Below are positions 55,001-63,945 of a stretch of DNA of 64,000 nucleotides, in pieces. The stretch is taken from positions 1 through 64,000 of the forward strand of contig NZ_WUMK01000006.1 in assembly GCF_009827055.1 (NCBI RefSeq), written 5' to 3'. The notes beneath the pieces are model-generated. The model saw only the letters and a program-made list of their open reading frames with translations. It made no database searches and was not told the DNA's origin. This DNA is from Shinella kummerowiae (GTDB taxonomy: Bacteria; Pseudomonadota; Alphaproteobacteria; Rhizobiales; Rhizobiaceae). The position numbers and the translations under genes are program-made. Each line of letters starts with the position of its first letter. Within the stretch, counting starts at the first letter, position 1.

Positions 55001-55514
55001 GCCCGGCCAGGAAAGCCGTGTCGATCGGCCCGCCGCGCGCGCCGGTGAGCGCAATCAACCCCTCGGCGCCTTCCTCCTCCAGCCAGCTATAGGCGATGCG
55101 GACCGACTGGTTGCCTTCGCCGCCGAGATAGGCACGGCTGACAAGATCGACAAGACGAACATAACCGGCATCGGTCGCGGCCAGGAGAACGATTGACGGC
55201 AGCTTCTGAAGTTGCGCCTGCCCGCCGCGGCGTTCGCCTTCACCCTCGTCTTCCATGTCGATCGACAGCTGACAGCCGATCAACGGCTGGATGCCGTCGC
55301 CGACCGCCTTCTGCGAAAATTCCAGCGCGGCGAACAGGTTGTTCGTGTCGGTGATGGCGATAGCCGGCTGCTGGTCCGACGTCGCCTTGCCGATGATCTT
55401 CTTGATCGGCAAGGCGCCTTCCAGCAGCGAAAAGGCGGAATGGACGCGCAGATGCACGAATTGCGGTGTCTGCGCGGTTGCTCCGCTCTCCGTCTTTGGG
55501 GCTTCACTCGCCAT
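52017..55514 (-). CDS. dnaE: DNA polymerase III alpha subunit
   Basis: Replicative polymerase, 1165 aa, close to E. coli DnaE in length. The N-terminal PHP domain (FVHLRVHSAFSLLEGALPI) precedes the palm with PDFDIDFCQDRREEVI and GPGRGSGAGSLVAYAL. The helix-hairpin-helix and OB domain (LAGTVTSKQERKTRTGNKMG) follow. The length and PHP-first order indicate DnaE1, not the error-prone ImuC/DnaE2. Its ribosome site lies inside a hairpin, and an SOS-type small gene is located just upstream. Confidence 0.96.
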   Translation of the reverse strand: MASEAPKTESGATAQTPQFVHLRVHSAFSLLEGALPIKKIIGKATSDQQPAIAITDTNNLFAALEFSQKAVGDGIQPLIGCQLSIDMEDEGEGERRGGQAQLQKLPSIVLLAATDAGYVRLVDLVSRAYLGGEGNQSVRIAYSWLEEEGAEGLIALTGARGGPIDTAFLAGQPTVARARLDALKRVFGDRLYIELQRHGRYDKQHERRMVELAYAQDVPLVATNEPFFPAPDDYDAHDALMAVAHNAMVSDDNRFRLSPDHYLKSRKDMAKLFADLPEALENTVEIAKRCSFVLKTRNPILPRFTGATDDPEEAERAESAELRRQSVEGLESRMALLGLTPGYTEQDYRERLDFELSVIERMKFPGYFLIVADFIKWAKQQNIPVGPGRGSGAGSLVAYALTITDVDPLRFSLLFERFLNPERVSMPDFDIDFCQDRREEVIRYVQQKYGREQVAQIITFGSLQARAALRDVGRVLEMPYGQVDKICKLVPNNPANPTPLSKAIEEEPKLQEEAEKEPVVGRLLDIAQKIEGLYRHASTHAAGIVIGDRPLSKLVPMYRDPRSDMPVTQFNMKWVEQAGLVKFDFLGLKTLTVLKTAVDFIRKRGIEVKLESLPLDDQLTYEMLSRGETVGVFQVESAGMRKALIGMRPDCIEDIIALVALYRPGPMENIPVYNARKHGEEEIESIHPSIDHLLKETQGVIVYQEQVMQIAQVLSGYSLGEADLLRRAMGKKIKEEMDKQRARFVDGAVKNGVSKPQSDLIFDLLAKFANYGFNKSHAAAYAIVSYQTAYLKAHYPVEFLAASMTYDMSNTDKLNDFRQDAGRLGIAVIPPSVQTSFAHFETGENRIYYALAAIKGVGEAAVQHIVQVRGDAPFKSLEDFCTRIDPKFVNRRVFESLIIAGAFDCFGHDRAAMIAGLDRLLGAAQRAQENKTSGQGDIFGMGAATGPEVITLPSYTPWLASEKLHREFQVLGFFLSAHPLDTYAPILSKMRVQTFADFAVAVKRGATAGRLAGTVTSKQERKTRTGNKMGIVAFSDSSGQFEAVLFSEMLNQYRDLLEAGKSLVMTVQAEERPEGIGLRIQTLRSLEEESLQTQKALRVYVRDSGPLRSIAAHLNTKGDGLVSFIVIKENGQREIEVELNDRFRISAEIAAAMRSTPGVLDVELV

Positions 55515-55516
55515 CG

Positions 55517-55545
55517 GCTTCTTCCTTCAAATCAAGGAAAGAAGC
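55517..55545 (-). promoter_or_regulatory. Hairpin sequestering the dnaE ribosome binding site
   Basis: On the minus strand GCTTCTTTCCTT (55545-55534) can pair with AAGGAAGAAGC (55527-55517) around the loop GATTTG, with one bulged T. The 3' arm is the ribosome site for the ATG at 55514. Confidence 0.5.
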
Positions 55546-55642
55546 TTAAACGGATTCGCACCCGTCCCGTCCAGACGGTTCTTTGTGTTGCACCCGGTTT
55601 CCTTAACGATGGACCGGTGTTCACGCGACAAACGGCGAAATG

Positions 55643-55729
55643 TCAGATTCCAAAGAGGATGACGGAGAAGCTGGCGACGAACATGGCCATGGAGGCGAAT
55701 GCAGCAAGGTCACGAAAGAAATCGGTCAT
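55643..55729 (-). CDS. 28-aa SOS-controlled membrane peptide, SidA-like candidate
   Basis: Too short for normal gene calling. ATG 55729, stop 55643-55645. The ribosome site GGGAG lies eight bases upstream. The first seven residues (MTDFFRD) are polar and aromatic, followed by 21 uninterrupted hydrophobic or small residues ending LFGI: one membrane helix. Its promoter region holds TTGACA and a perfect LexA box. Caulobacter SidA is a 29-residue SOS-induced inner-membrane peptide that inhibits division through FtsW/FtsN. Size, topology and control all match. I have no alignment to prove homology. The gene lies 128 bases upstream of dnaE on the same strand. Confidence 0.72.
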   Translation of the reverse strand: MTDFFRDLAAFASMAMFVASFSVILFGI

Positions 55730-55750
55730 TGTGGCTCCCTTTCCTTTTAT

Positions 55751-55785
55751 GTTTCTAGTTTGTTCTATTCTTGTTCTCATGTCAA
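55751..55785 (-). promoter_or_regulatory. Promoter with LexA box for the 28-aa peptide
   Basis: On the minus strand TTGACA (55785-55780) precedes GAAC-N7-GAAC (55776-55762), the reverse of GTTC-N7-GTTC, placed in the spacer. A third, imperfect half-site (GAAAC, 55755-55751) follows at the same 11-base period. The -10 box is weak (CAAACT at 17 bases). LexA bound here would block initiation. Confidence 0.8.
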
Positions 55786-55858
55786 CAGCTTTCCACAGCC
55801 CCACTGGACCGGCGTTCGCCAGCGCAATAAGGTCGCCTCAACCAATGGAGGAACTGAA

Positions 55859-56437
55859 ATGAAGTCGTTGATTGCCGCGCTCATGCTGTCGGCTGCCCTG
55901 CCCGCCTTTTCATCCGCCGCGGATTTTCCGGCAGACCGCATCATCGCCATGGCAAGCGGCGACTGGAACAAGGACGGCACGCCGGATCTTGCCCTGGTGG
56001 CAACGCCGGGAGACGATAGCGGGGATGACAACGGGCTCTATGTCTACGTTGCCAAACCGGAGGAGAACCGGCTGACGCTTGCTTTGTCCCTACCCAACAC
56101 GATCTGGGGCAACATGACCATGTACGGCCAGGAGCCGGAGCTGACGCCTCTCGCCAACGGCTCCTTCACGCTGACGACGAAAAACGATTCAATCGGCCGT
56201 GATCGCTGGCGGCAGTCGCTGACCATCGCCTATCGCAATTTCGATTTCATCGTCGCGGGCTACACCTACTCGTCCTACGACACGCTCAATCCGGATGGCG
56301 GAAGCGAATGCGACCTCAACGTGCTGACCGGCAAGGGCAAGGCCGGCCACGGCGCCGTCGCCGGCCAGGCACAATTCGTGCTGCTGAAGGACTGGAAGGA
56401 CGAGATCGCCCGCAACATCTGCGGGCTCGACAACTAA
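55859..56437 (+). CDS. Secreted hypothetical protein with FG-GAP-like motif
   Basis: 192 aa from ATG 55859, which follows GGAGG. The signal peptide is MKSLIAALMLSAALPAFSSA. The mature protein has GDWNKDGTPDLALVATPGDD, a DxNxDG calcium-loop/FG-GAP-type repeat, then beta-rich stretches, and a single cysteine pair late (ECDLN, NICGLDN) that could form a disulfide. Function unknown. It is the only plus-strand gene between dnaE and proS. Confidence 0.72.
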   Translation: MKSLIAALMLSAALPAFSSAADFPADRIIAMASGDWNKDGTPDLALVATPGDDSGDDNGLYVYVAKPEENRLTLALSLPNTIWGNMTMYGQEPELTPLANGSFTLTTKNDSIGRDRWRQSLTIAYRNFDFIVAGYTYSSYDTLNPDGGSECDLNVLTGKGKAGHGAVAGQAQFVLLKDWKDEIARNICGLDN

Positions 56438-56464
56438 GGTCTGCGCCTCTCGTGCGCGCGCTTG

Positions 56465-57151
<687 letters not shown>

Positions 57152-57164
57152 GGCGTTCTTGTTC

Positions 57165-58472
57165 CTATTCGTACCGCAGGGCCTGGACCGGATCGAGCTT
57201 GGAGGCACGCCAGGCGGGGAAGATCGTCGCAAGGAACGAGAGTACCAGCGCCATGAGGATGACCGAAACCGTCTCGCCGACATTCATGTCGGCCGGAAGC
57301 TGGCTCAGGAAATAGAGTTCCGGGTTGAACAGCGTCGTGCCGGAAATCCACGAGAAGAACTGGCGGATTGACTCGACGTTCAAGCACACGATGACACCGA
57401 GCAACACGCCGGCGAAGGTGCCGACCGTGCCGATCGCAGCCCCCGTCATGAAGAAGATGCGCATCACCGCGCCGGACGTGGCGCCCATGGTGCGCAGGAT
57501 CGCGATGTCGCTGCCCTTGTCCTTCACCAGCATGATGAGGCCGGAAATGATGTTGAGCGCCGCGACGAGCACGATCAGCGTCAGGATCATGAACATGACA
57601 TTGCGCTCGACCTGCAAGGCCGAGAAGAAGGTCTGGTTGCGCTGGCGCCAGTCGGTGATGAATATCTGCCGTTCGGCGGCCGCCTCGATCGGCTGGCGCA
57701 GAGCGTCGACGGCGTCCGGATTGGACACGAACAGCTCGATCGACTGCACGACGCCTTCGGAGTTGAAGTAAAGCTGCGCCTCGTCCAGCGGCATGTAGAT
57801 GATCGACGAGTCATATTCCGACATGCCGATCTCGAAGACGGCGGAGACCGTGTAGGTTTTCACGCGCGGATTGACGCCGAGCGGCGTCACGTCGCCTTCG
57901 GGCGCAACCAGCGTGATCTGCCCACCGGCGCTGAGGCCAAGCTGCTCGGCCATGCGCGAACCGATCGCCACGCCGCCGCCGGCCGCGAAACCGACGAGGT
58001 CACCTTCCTTGAAGTGATCCGAAACCGCCTTCATCTTCGCAAGATCGTCGGCGCGGATGCCGCGCACCAGCGCGCCCGTGCCGCCGCCGGCCGTGCCCTG
58101 GGCCAGCGTCTGGCCCTCGACAAGCGGGATCGCCATGGTGACGCCCGGAATGGCGGAAAGCCGCTCGGAGAGCTTGGCAAAGTCGTTCAGCGGCGTATCG
58201 ATCGGCTGGACGATCATGTGGCCGTTGATGCCGAGGATGCGCGAGATCAGTTCCGTGCGAAAGCCGTTCATGACAGCCATGACGATGATCAGCGTGGCAA
58301 CCCCCAGCATGATGCCGATGAAGGAGAAGCCGGCGATGACCGAGATGAAAGCTTCCTTGCGCCGGGAGCGCAGGTAGCGCCAGGCGACCATCCGCTCGAA
58401 CGCGGAGAACGGGCGGTTCTTCTTGTAGGCCTGCACTTCGGTTGCAGATGCACCGCTCACTGCGTCAGCCAT
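57165..58472 (-). CDS. lolC: Lipoprotein-releasing ABC transporter permease LolC/E
   Basis: 435-aa permease with four membrane helices: one at about 45-70 ([20 protein letters not shown]) and three near the C-terminus. A large periplasmic MacB_PCD-like domain lies between. The late coupling motif [20 protein letters not shown] is present. One permease gene instead of separate lolC and lolE is usual in alphaproteobacteria, where it can work as a LolF-type homodimer. Operon proS-lolC-lolD. Confidence 0.93.
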   Translation of the reverse strand: MADAVSGASATEVQAYKKNRPFSAFERMVAWRYLRSRRKEAFISVIAGFSFIGIMLGVATLIIVMAVMNGFRTELISRILGINGHMIVQPIDTPLNDFAKLSERLSAIPGVTMAIPLVEGQTLAQGTAGGGTGALVRGIRADDLAKMKAVSDHFKEGDLVGFAAGGGVAIGSRMAEQLGLSAGGQITLVAPEGDVTPLGVNPRVKTYTVSAVFEIGMSEYDSSIIYMPLDEAQLYFNSEGVVQSIELFVSNPDAVDALRQPIEAAAERQIFITDWRQRNQTFFSALQVERNVMFMILTLIVLVAALNIISGLIMLVKDKGSDIAILRTMGATSGAVMRIFFMTGAAIGTVGTFAGVLLGVIVCLNVESIRQFFSWISGTTLFNPELYFLSQLPADMNVGETVSVILMALVLSFLATIFPAWRASKLDPVQALRYE

Positions 58473-58502
58473 GGTCCCCTCCCGTTGCCCCGGCGCGCCG
58501 CA

Positions 58503-59831
58503 TCAGTTGCCGGACGTCAGGCGGTTGATGGCCGCCTCGATGGTCAGCGTCTCGCGTTCACCGGTCTTGCGATCCTTGATCTCGACTTCGCCGGCGGCAA
58601 CGCCGCGTGGGCCGGCGATGATCTGCACCGGCGCACCGATGAGATCGGCCGTCGCGAACTTGGCGCCGGCACGCTCGTCCTTGTCGTCGTACAGCACGTC
58701 GATGCCGGCTTTCGAGAGCGCAGCGTAGATCGTTTCGCAGGCGGCGTCGCAGGCCGCATCACCCGACTTCATGTTGATGACGATCGCCTCGAAGGGGGCG
58801 ACGGCCTTCGGCCAGATGATGCCGTTCTCGTCATGCGAGGCTTCGATGATCGCCGGCACGAGGCGCGTCGGGCCGATGCCGTAGGAGCCCATATGCACCG
58901 TGTGCTCCTTGCCATCCGGGCCCTGAACCTTGGCGCCCATGGCTTCGGAGTATTTCGTGCCGAAATAGAAGATATGGCCGACCTCGATGCCGCGGGCCGA
59001 CAGGCGTTCGCTTTCCGGGATCGCCTCGAAGGCGGGCGCGTCGTGCATTTCCGAGGTCGCGGCATAGCGCGAGGTCCATTTGTCGAAAATGCCCTTCAGG
59101 CCTGCGGCGTCGTCGAAGTTGGTGTCCAGGCCGGGAATGTCAAAGTTCAAAAAGTCCTTGTGGCAGAAGACTTCTGACTCGCCCGTATCGGCCAGGATGA
59201 TGAACTCGTGGCTGAGATCGCCACCGATCGGGCCGGTATCGGCGCGCATCGGAATAGCGCGCAGGCCCATGCGCGTGAAGGTGCGCAGGTAGGCGGCGAA
59301 CATACGGTTATAGGCATGCACGGCGCCTTCGCGGTTCAGGTCGAAGGAATAGGCGTCCTTCATCAGGAACTCGCGCGAGCGCATGGTGCCGAAGCGCGGA
59401 CGGATCTCGTCGCGGAATTTCAGCTGGATATGGTAGAGGTTGAGCGGCAGGTCCTTGTAGGACTTCACGTAGGACCGGAAGACGTCCGTGATCATTTCCT
59501 CGTTGGTGGGACCATAGAGCATCGGACGCTCCTGGCGGTCCTTGATGCGCAGCATCTCCTTGCCATAGGCGTCGTAACGACCGCTCTCCTGCCAGAGTTC
59601 GGCGGACTGCAAGGTCGGCATCAAGAGCTCGATGGCGCCGGCGCGGTTCTGCTCCTCGCGGATGATCGCATTCACCTTGTCCAGGACGCGTTTGCCGAGC
59701 GGCAACCAGGTGTAGATACCCTGGGACTGCTGCTTGACCATGCCGGCACGCAGCATCAGCCGGTGCGAGACGATCTCGGCCTCTTTGGGGTTTTCCTTGA
59801 GGATGGGCAGGAAGAAGCGTGAAAGGCGCAT
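58503..59831 (-). CDS. proS: Prolyl-tRNA synthetase, short form without editing insert
   Basis: Class II synthetase, 442 aa. Motif 1 ([20 protein letters not shown]), motif 2 ([29 protein letters not shown] region) and motif 3 ([15 protein letters not shown]) are present. The anticodon-binding domain closes the protein. It lacks the ~180-residue INS editing domain of E. coli ProS; this short form is characteristic of alphaproteobacteria, where Ala-tRNAPro is usually cleared by a separate ProXp-type protein. Confidence 0.95.
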   Translation of the reverse strand: MRLSRFFLPILKENPKEAEIVSHRLMLRAGMVKQQSQGIYTWLPLGKRVLDKVNAIIREEQNRAGAIELLMPTLQSAELWQESGRYDAYGKEMLRIKDRQERPMLYGPTNEEMITDVFRSYVKSYKDLPLNLYHIQLKFRDEIRPRFGTMRSREFLMKDAYSFDLNREGAVHAYNRMFAAYLRTFTRMGLRAIPMRADTGPIGGDLSHEFIILADTGESEVFCHKDFLNFDIPGLDTNFDDAAGLKGIFDKWTSRYAATSEMHDAPAFEAIPESERLSARGIEVGHIFYFGTKYSEAMGAKVQGPDGKEHTVHMGSYGIGPTRLVPAIIEASHDENGIIWPKAVAPFEAIVINMKSGDAACDAACETIYAALSKAGIDVLYDDKDERAGAKFATADLIGAPVQIIAGPRGVAAGEVEIKDRKTGERETLTIEAAINRLTSGN

Positions 59832-60089
59832 ATCGGTTTCCAGCGGGACTGATCCGCCCTATTCGGGGAATCGGGCAAAATGACGTTGATTTTCACGCGT
59901 TCATAAACGCTTCGCCGCAGGAAGGAAACCCGGCACGCCGAGTGGGGATGCCGGGCCGAAGCAGTGCCGGCCGGCGCAGACCACTCCGAGAAATGTGGCG
60001 GAAAAATGGGGGCGTCAATAACAGAAATTGCGTGCGGCTTGTCAACGGAAAAATTTTATTCCACTGTAGCAAAAATGCAAAAAAAGCGG

Positions 60090-60118
60090 ATGACAACGCC
60101 TAAGCTTTGGGCTAGTTT
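60090..60118 (+). promoter_or_regulatory. Promoter of the 60.1 kb candidate small RNA
   Basis: ATGACA (60090-60095) and TAGTTT (60113-60118) are separated by 17 bases. The same TAGTTT -10 is used in front of rpmG. Start predicted near 60125. Confidence 0.5.
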
Positions 60119-60124
60119 CAGGTC

Positions 60125-60273
60125 ACAAAACAGGCAGGAAGTACAAATTCCTGCCATTTCGCGGTCAAGTCTTGGGAGGATCAGATCTTAGGCGCGCGTA
60201 GACGCTGCCACCGCACAACGGATAGAGATCACGCGATACCTGTAAAACAAGGCTTTCAGCCTTGTTTTTTTTT
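60125..60273 (+). ncRNA. Candidate trans-acting small RNA, about 150 nt
   Basis: Between proS and the DUF1467 gene, with a promoter, an internal hairpin (GGCAGGAA 60133-60140 / TTCCTGCC 60148-60155, loop GTACAAA), a single-stranded-looking middle containing GGGAGGATCAG, and a perfect terminator. There is no supportable coding frame: the best is 38 codons without a ribosome site. Flanking genes point away or are on the opposite strand, so the terminator must belong to this transcript. I cannot assign it to a named rhizobial sRNA family. Confidence 0.6.
60246..60273 (+). terminator. Intrinsic terminator of the candidate small RNA
   Basis: AACAAGGCT / AGCCTTGTT, a perfect 9-bp stem with the loop TTC, running directly into nine T residues (60265-60273). 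One of the best terminators in the window. The remaining intergenic stretches 59832-60089 and 60274-60546 show no gene I can support. Confidence 0.88.
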
Positions 60274-60546
60274 GCCTTTTCCCCAGTCGACTTTCGCTTT
60301 ATCAATTTCTCGCCGCGCGTCCATGCGTCAAAGACGCACAGCGACATCCGCTGCGACACTCCGCCTCAGGCAAGGTGAACAAACCCGCGCCAGTTTGCAT
60401 GACTCAAGGGCAATCAAGGGCCGCTGGCGGGCTTTTTCCGACACAATATGACAGCCGAGAAACGGAAGACTATTCCGCACGACGTCAAAGACAGGGAATG
60501 GCTTGCTTTCGCGAGGTGAACGGACGTTAACCTATGTGGCGGCCGC

Positions 60547-60816
60547 CTATTTGAAATTCGGCATGAATTGCGGGATGGAGTCGATGCCGTAGCCGAGGCG
60601 CACCGACACGACGTACCAACAGCCGTAGATGATGGCGGAGACGAGCGTGGTTATGAGCATCACCCGGCCACCACGGAATCGCACCGGCGCGCTTTCCACC
60701 GTACCGGGCACAACCTCATGTGCCTCGCCTTGGGTCTTCATCCCGAAGGGCAGTACGGCAAAAAGCGTCAACCACCAGACGATGAAATAGACGGCGAAAA
60801 AGGAAAACCACTGCAT
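60547..60816 (-). CDS. DUF1467 membrane protein
   Basis: 89 aa with two membrane helices: MQWFSFFAVYFIVWWLTLFA and MLITTLVSAIIYGCWYVVSV. The motif GMKTQGEAHEVVPGTVESAP lies between them. This is DUF1467, a conserved alphaproteobacterial protein usually found beside the mce/rnj genes. Function unknown. Same strand as the mce gene, 77 bases away. Confidence 0.85.
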   Translation of the reverse strand: MQWFSFFAVYFIVWWLTLFAVLPFGMKTQGEAHEVVPGTVESAPVRFRGGRVMLITTLVSAIIYGCWYVVSVRLGYGIDSIPQFMPNFK

Positions 60817-60893
60817 GGACGAGCCCTCGTGCGACAGGCGGTCTTTTACGCCGGTCGCGGGTGAAGTTCAAATGGCCGAAGGGCGGCGTGCTG

Positions 60894-61298
60894 TCACACC
60901 TCTTCGAGTTCGACCAAAGTGCCTAGAAAATCCTTGGGGTGGAGAAAGAGCACCGGCTTGCCATGCGCGCCCGTCTTCGGATTGCCATCGCCAAGCACGC
61001 GCGCGCCGCTTGCCACCAGCCGGTCGCGGACGGCGAGAATGTCGTCCACCTCGTAGCAGATATGATGCATGCCGCCGGCGGGCGATTTTTCGAGAAAGGC
61101 GGCGATGGGGGAAGCCGCGCCCAGCGGCTCAAGCAATTCCACCTTGGTGTTCGGCAGTTCGACGAAGACGACCGTCACGCCATGCTCCGGCAAGGCCTGC
61201 GGTGCGGACACCGTAGCGCCCAGCGTGTCGCGATAGGTCGCGGTGGCGGTGGCAAGATCCGGCACGGCGATGGCGATGTGATTGACCTTACCGAGCAT
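60894..61298 (-). CDS. mce: Methylmalonyl-CoA epimerase
   Basis: VOC-fold metalloenzyme interconverting the 2R and 2S forms of methylmalonyl-CoA in propionate metabolism. The 134-aa product begins at MLGKVNHIAIAVPDL (61298) behind AGGAGAC; the longer frame enters the RIME-like repeat. Metal ligands are visible in NHIAIAV, GMHHICYEV and the C-terminal LVELEEV. Confidence 0.92.
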   Translation of the reverse strand: MLGKVNHIAIAVPDLATATATYRDTLGATVSAPQALPEHGVTVVFVELPNTKVELLEPLGAASPIAAFLEKSPAGGMHHICYEVDDILAVRDRLVASGARVLGDGNPKTGAHGKPVLFLHPKDFLGTLVELEEV

Positions 61299-61333
61299 GG
61301 CTGTCTCCTCTTGTGGGCCATCGTTGGGACAAG

Positions 61334-61482
61334 CCCCTCGCCCGCCTGCCGGCCCCTTCTCCCCGCAAGCGGGGCGAAGGGGATGTCGTACCGTCGTCCC
61401 GGAAAGCCCGTACGAGGCAAGAGGTCGCCTCAATCCCCTCTCCCCGTTTACGGGGAGAAGGTCGCGGCAGCGGGATGAGGGG
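61334..61482. repeat. RIME-like palindromic intergenic element, copy 3
   Basis: Begins CCCCTCGCCCGCCTGCCGG and ends GGGATGAGGGG, with CCTTCTCCCCGCAAGCGGGG and CCCCGTTTACGGGGAGAAGG inside. It is inserted between mce and rnj. The core CCCCGCAAGCGGGGCGAAGG is identical to copy 1. Confidence 0.75.
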
Positions 61483-61498
61483 CTGGCGCTTGCCCGGG

Positions 61499-63166
61499 TC
61501 AGACTTTCGTCAGGAAGACCGTGACCACTGGCTTCTTGCCCCAGATCTCGTTTGCCGTCGAGCGCACGGCGCGGCGCACGGATTCTCGCACCATCTCCAG
61601 ATCCTTGCGACGGGCGCGCGGGATGCTTTCGACGGCGCCGAGCACGGCGTCATAGAGCGTGTCGCCCATATCCTCGCCCTCGTCATCGAACTGCGGCAGG
61701 CCGAAGGGCTCGACCTCAGGATCGCCCATGAAGTCGAAACGGCTGTCGAGCAGGATGCTGACGGCGACATGGCCGACGAAGGCGAGCTTGCGGCGATCGC
61801 CGATGCCCATTTCCTCATAGTCGCCGATCAGGTTGCCGTCCTTGAAGATACGGCCGAAGGGGGCGTGGTCCACGACCTCGGGCTCGCCCGGCGCGAGCTT
61901 GAGGACATCGCCATTGCGCACGCGCGGCACGTTGGCGACACCGGACTGTTCGGCAAGCTCGGCATGCGCCGTCAGGTGCACCGCCTCGCCATGCACCGGC
62001 ACGACCATCGCGGGGCGCGTCCAGCTATACATCTGCTGCAGTTCCGTCCGGCGCGGATGGCCGGAAACGTGCACCAGCGCCTCGCTATCGGTAATGACGT
62101 TGATGCCCTGTTCGACCAGGCCGTTCTTGATGTCGTTGATCGCCTTCTCGTTGCCCGGAATGGCACGCGAGGAGAAGATGATCGTATCGCCATCCGTGAA
62201 GGCGACATTGCGCATCTCATCGCGGGCGATCTTGGCGAGCGCCGCGCGCGGCTCACCCTGACTGCCCGTCAGGATGACGACGACCTTGTCGCGCGGGATG
62301 TAACCGAACTCGTCTTCCGCAATGAACGGCTTCAGGCCTTCCATCAGGCCGATATCTCGGGCGACCTCGGTCACGCGCTTCATGGAACTGCCGAGCAGCA
62401 GCACCTCGCGCCCGGCGGCTTCCGCAGCCTGGGCGATCGAACGGATACGACCGACATTCGAGGAGAAGGTGGTGATGCCCACCCTGCCCTCGGCGGCTTC
62501 GATGATTTTGGTGAGGCTTTCGGAGACTTCGCGCTCCGAGGGCGAGACGCCGTCGCGCAACGCGTTCGTGCTGTCGCAGATCAGCGCTAGCACGCCCTCG
62601 TCGCCGAGTTTGCGGAAGCGCGCTTCGTCGGTCAGCGGCCCGAGCGACGGATCGAGGTCGATCTTCCAGTCGCCGGTATGGATGACGGTGCCGAGCGGCG
62701 TCTTGATCGCCAGCGACATCGGCTCGGGGATGGAGTGGTTGACGCCGACCGCCTCGATTTCGAAAGGGCCGACATTGATGCGGTCGCCCTGCTTGAAGAT
62801 CGTCACCGGGATTTCGGTGCGGCTGCGCTCGTAGTTGCGCTTGGCTTCCAGCATGCCCGCCGTGAAGGGCGAGGCATAGACCGGGACGTTGAGGCCCGGC
62901 CAGAGATCGTTCAGCGCGCCATAATGGTCTTCGTGGGCATGAGTGATGATGATGCCCTTGAGCTTTTCACGCTCCTTGGCGAGAAAACGGATATCGGGCA
63001 GCACCAGGTCGACGCCCGGCAGGTCCGGCCCCGGAAAGGTGACGCCGCAATCGACCATGATCCACTGGCGGTTCTCCTTCGGGCCGTAGCCGTAGAGCGC
63101 GAGGTTCATGCCGATTTCGCCGACGCCGCCAAGCGGCAGGAATACCAGTTCGTCTTGTTTTGCCAT
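61499..63166 (-). CDS. rnj: Ribonuclease J
   Basis: Metallo-beta-lactamase/beta-CASP ribonuclease with 5'-3' exo- and endonuclease activity, 555 aa from ATG 63166 (MAKQDELVFLPLGGVG). The metal site is THAHEDHYGALNDLW with later HTGDWKIDLDP, the beta-CASP part has TFSSNVGRIRSIAQAA and SGHPRRTELQQMY. It coexists with RNase E and RNase R in this window, as is normal in Rhizobiales. 15 bases downstream of birA. Confidence 0.94.
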   Translation of the reverse strand: MAKQDELVFLPLGGVGEIGMNLALYGYGPKENRQWIMVDCGVTFPGPDLPGVDLVLPDIRFLAKEREKLKGIIITHAHEDHYGALNDLWPGLNVPVYASPFTAGMLEAKRNYERSRTEIPVTIFKQGDRINVGPFEIEAVGVNHSIPEPMSLAIKTPLGTVIHTGDWKIDLDPSLGPLTDEARFRKLGDEGVLALICDSTNALRDGVSPSEREVSESLTKIIEAAEGRVGITTFSSNVGRIRSIAQAAEAAGREVLLLGSSMKRVTEVARDIGLMEGLKPFIAEDEFGYIPRDKVVVILTGSQGEPRAALAKIARDEMRNVAFTDGDTIIFSSRAIPGNEKAINDIKNGLVEQGINVITDSEALVHVSGHPRRTELQQMYSWTRPAMVVPVHGEAVHLTAHAELAEQSGVANVPRVRNGDVLKLAPGEPEVVDHAPFGRIFKDGNLIGDYEEMGIGDRRKLAFVGHVAVSILLDSRFDFMGDPEVEPFGLPQFDDEGEDMGDTLYDAVLGAVESIPRARRKDLEMVRESVRRAVRSTANEIWGKKPVVTVFLTKV

Positions 63167-63181
63167 CGGCTTCAAAAAGTC

Positions 63182-63922
63182 CTATCCAAAAAATACGTCG
63201 CCGGCCGCGATCAGTCGCGTGCCGCCGTCATCCGTCTCCAGTTTCAGGAGACCTGTATCATCAATTCCGGAAAAGCGCCCGGAAATAGAACGGTCGGGAA
63301 GGTTGACCGTTATGTTTTCGCCAATGCCGCCAGCCACCTGTTTCCAGCGTTCCATGATGGCGGAAATACCGTGGCCGCCGTCCCACAGCGCAAGGGTTTC
63401 GGCCATGGACTGGAAGAGATAGGCGAAAAGTTCGTCAGGGGAAGCGAAGGCGCCGAATTCACGCAACGTCGCGACGGGATAGAGCGGCGCATCCGGCGCC
63501 ACCGACACGTTGATGCCGATACCGATCACCAGGCCATGCCGACCGTCGGGCAGCGTCTCGCCTTCGATCAGGATGCCGCAGACCTTGCGGCGATCCACCA
63601 GGATGTCGTTCGGCCATTTGATCACGACCTCGGCGGCATCGAGCGGCATGATGCGGCTCACCGCGTCCTGCACGGCGACTGCGACGGCGAGCGGCAGGGA
63701 GCCAAGCCGATCCATCGGTGCCGGATCGGTCAGGAGCAGCGAGGCGTAGAGATTGCCGGGCTCGGAGAACCAGGCGCGACCGCGCCGCCCACGCCCGCCC
63801 GTCTGCCGTTCCGCGGTGATCCAGAGACCGGAAAGCGCGCCCTTTCGGGCGCGCTCCAGGCATTCCGTATTGGTCGAGCCCACATCGCTGAGCGCCTCGT
63901 GCCGGAAGTCATCGAGCGACAT
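63182..63922 (-). CDS. birA: Biotin-[acetyl-CoA-carboxylase] ligase
   Basis: Attaches biotin to AccB. The 246-aa protein (ATG 63922, MSLDDFRHEAL) has STNTECLERA, the biotinyl-AMP loop GGRGRRGRAW and the KWPNDILVDRRKVCGILIE catalytic lysine region, plus a short C-terminal SH3-like domain. There is no N-terminal helix-turn-helix, so it is a group I ligase and not a repressor. A TTG at 63949 overlapping the nuoN stop (TTGA) is an alternative, coupled start. Confidence 0.93.
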   Translation of the reverse strand: MSLDDFRHEALSDVGSTNTECLERARKGALSGLWITAERQTGGRGRRGRAWFSEPGNLYASLLLTDPAPMDRLGSLPLAVAVAVQDAVSRIMPLDAAEVVIKWPNDILVDRRKVCGILIEGETLPDGRHGLVIGIGINVSVAPDAPLYPVATLREFGAFASPDELFAYLFQSMAETLALWDGGHGISAIMERWKQVAGGIGENITVNLPDRSISGRFSGIDDTGLLKLETDDGGTRLIAAGDVFFG

Positions 63923-63945
63923 CCGGCGCGGGTGACTGGGCCCGC

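Noticed and set aside
59964-60191. 75-codon frame over the 60.1 kb small RNA
   Set aside because: It begins before the predicted transcript, lacks a ribosome site and spans a structured RNA; a non-coding RNA explains the region better.
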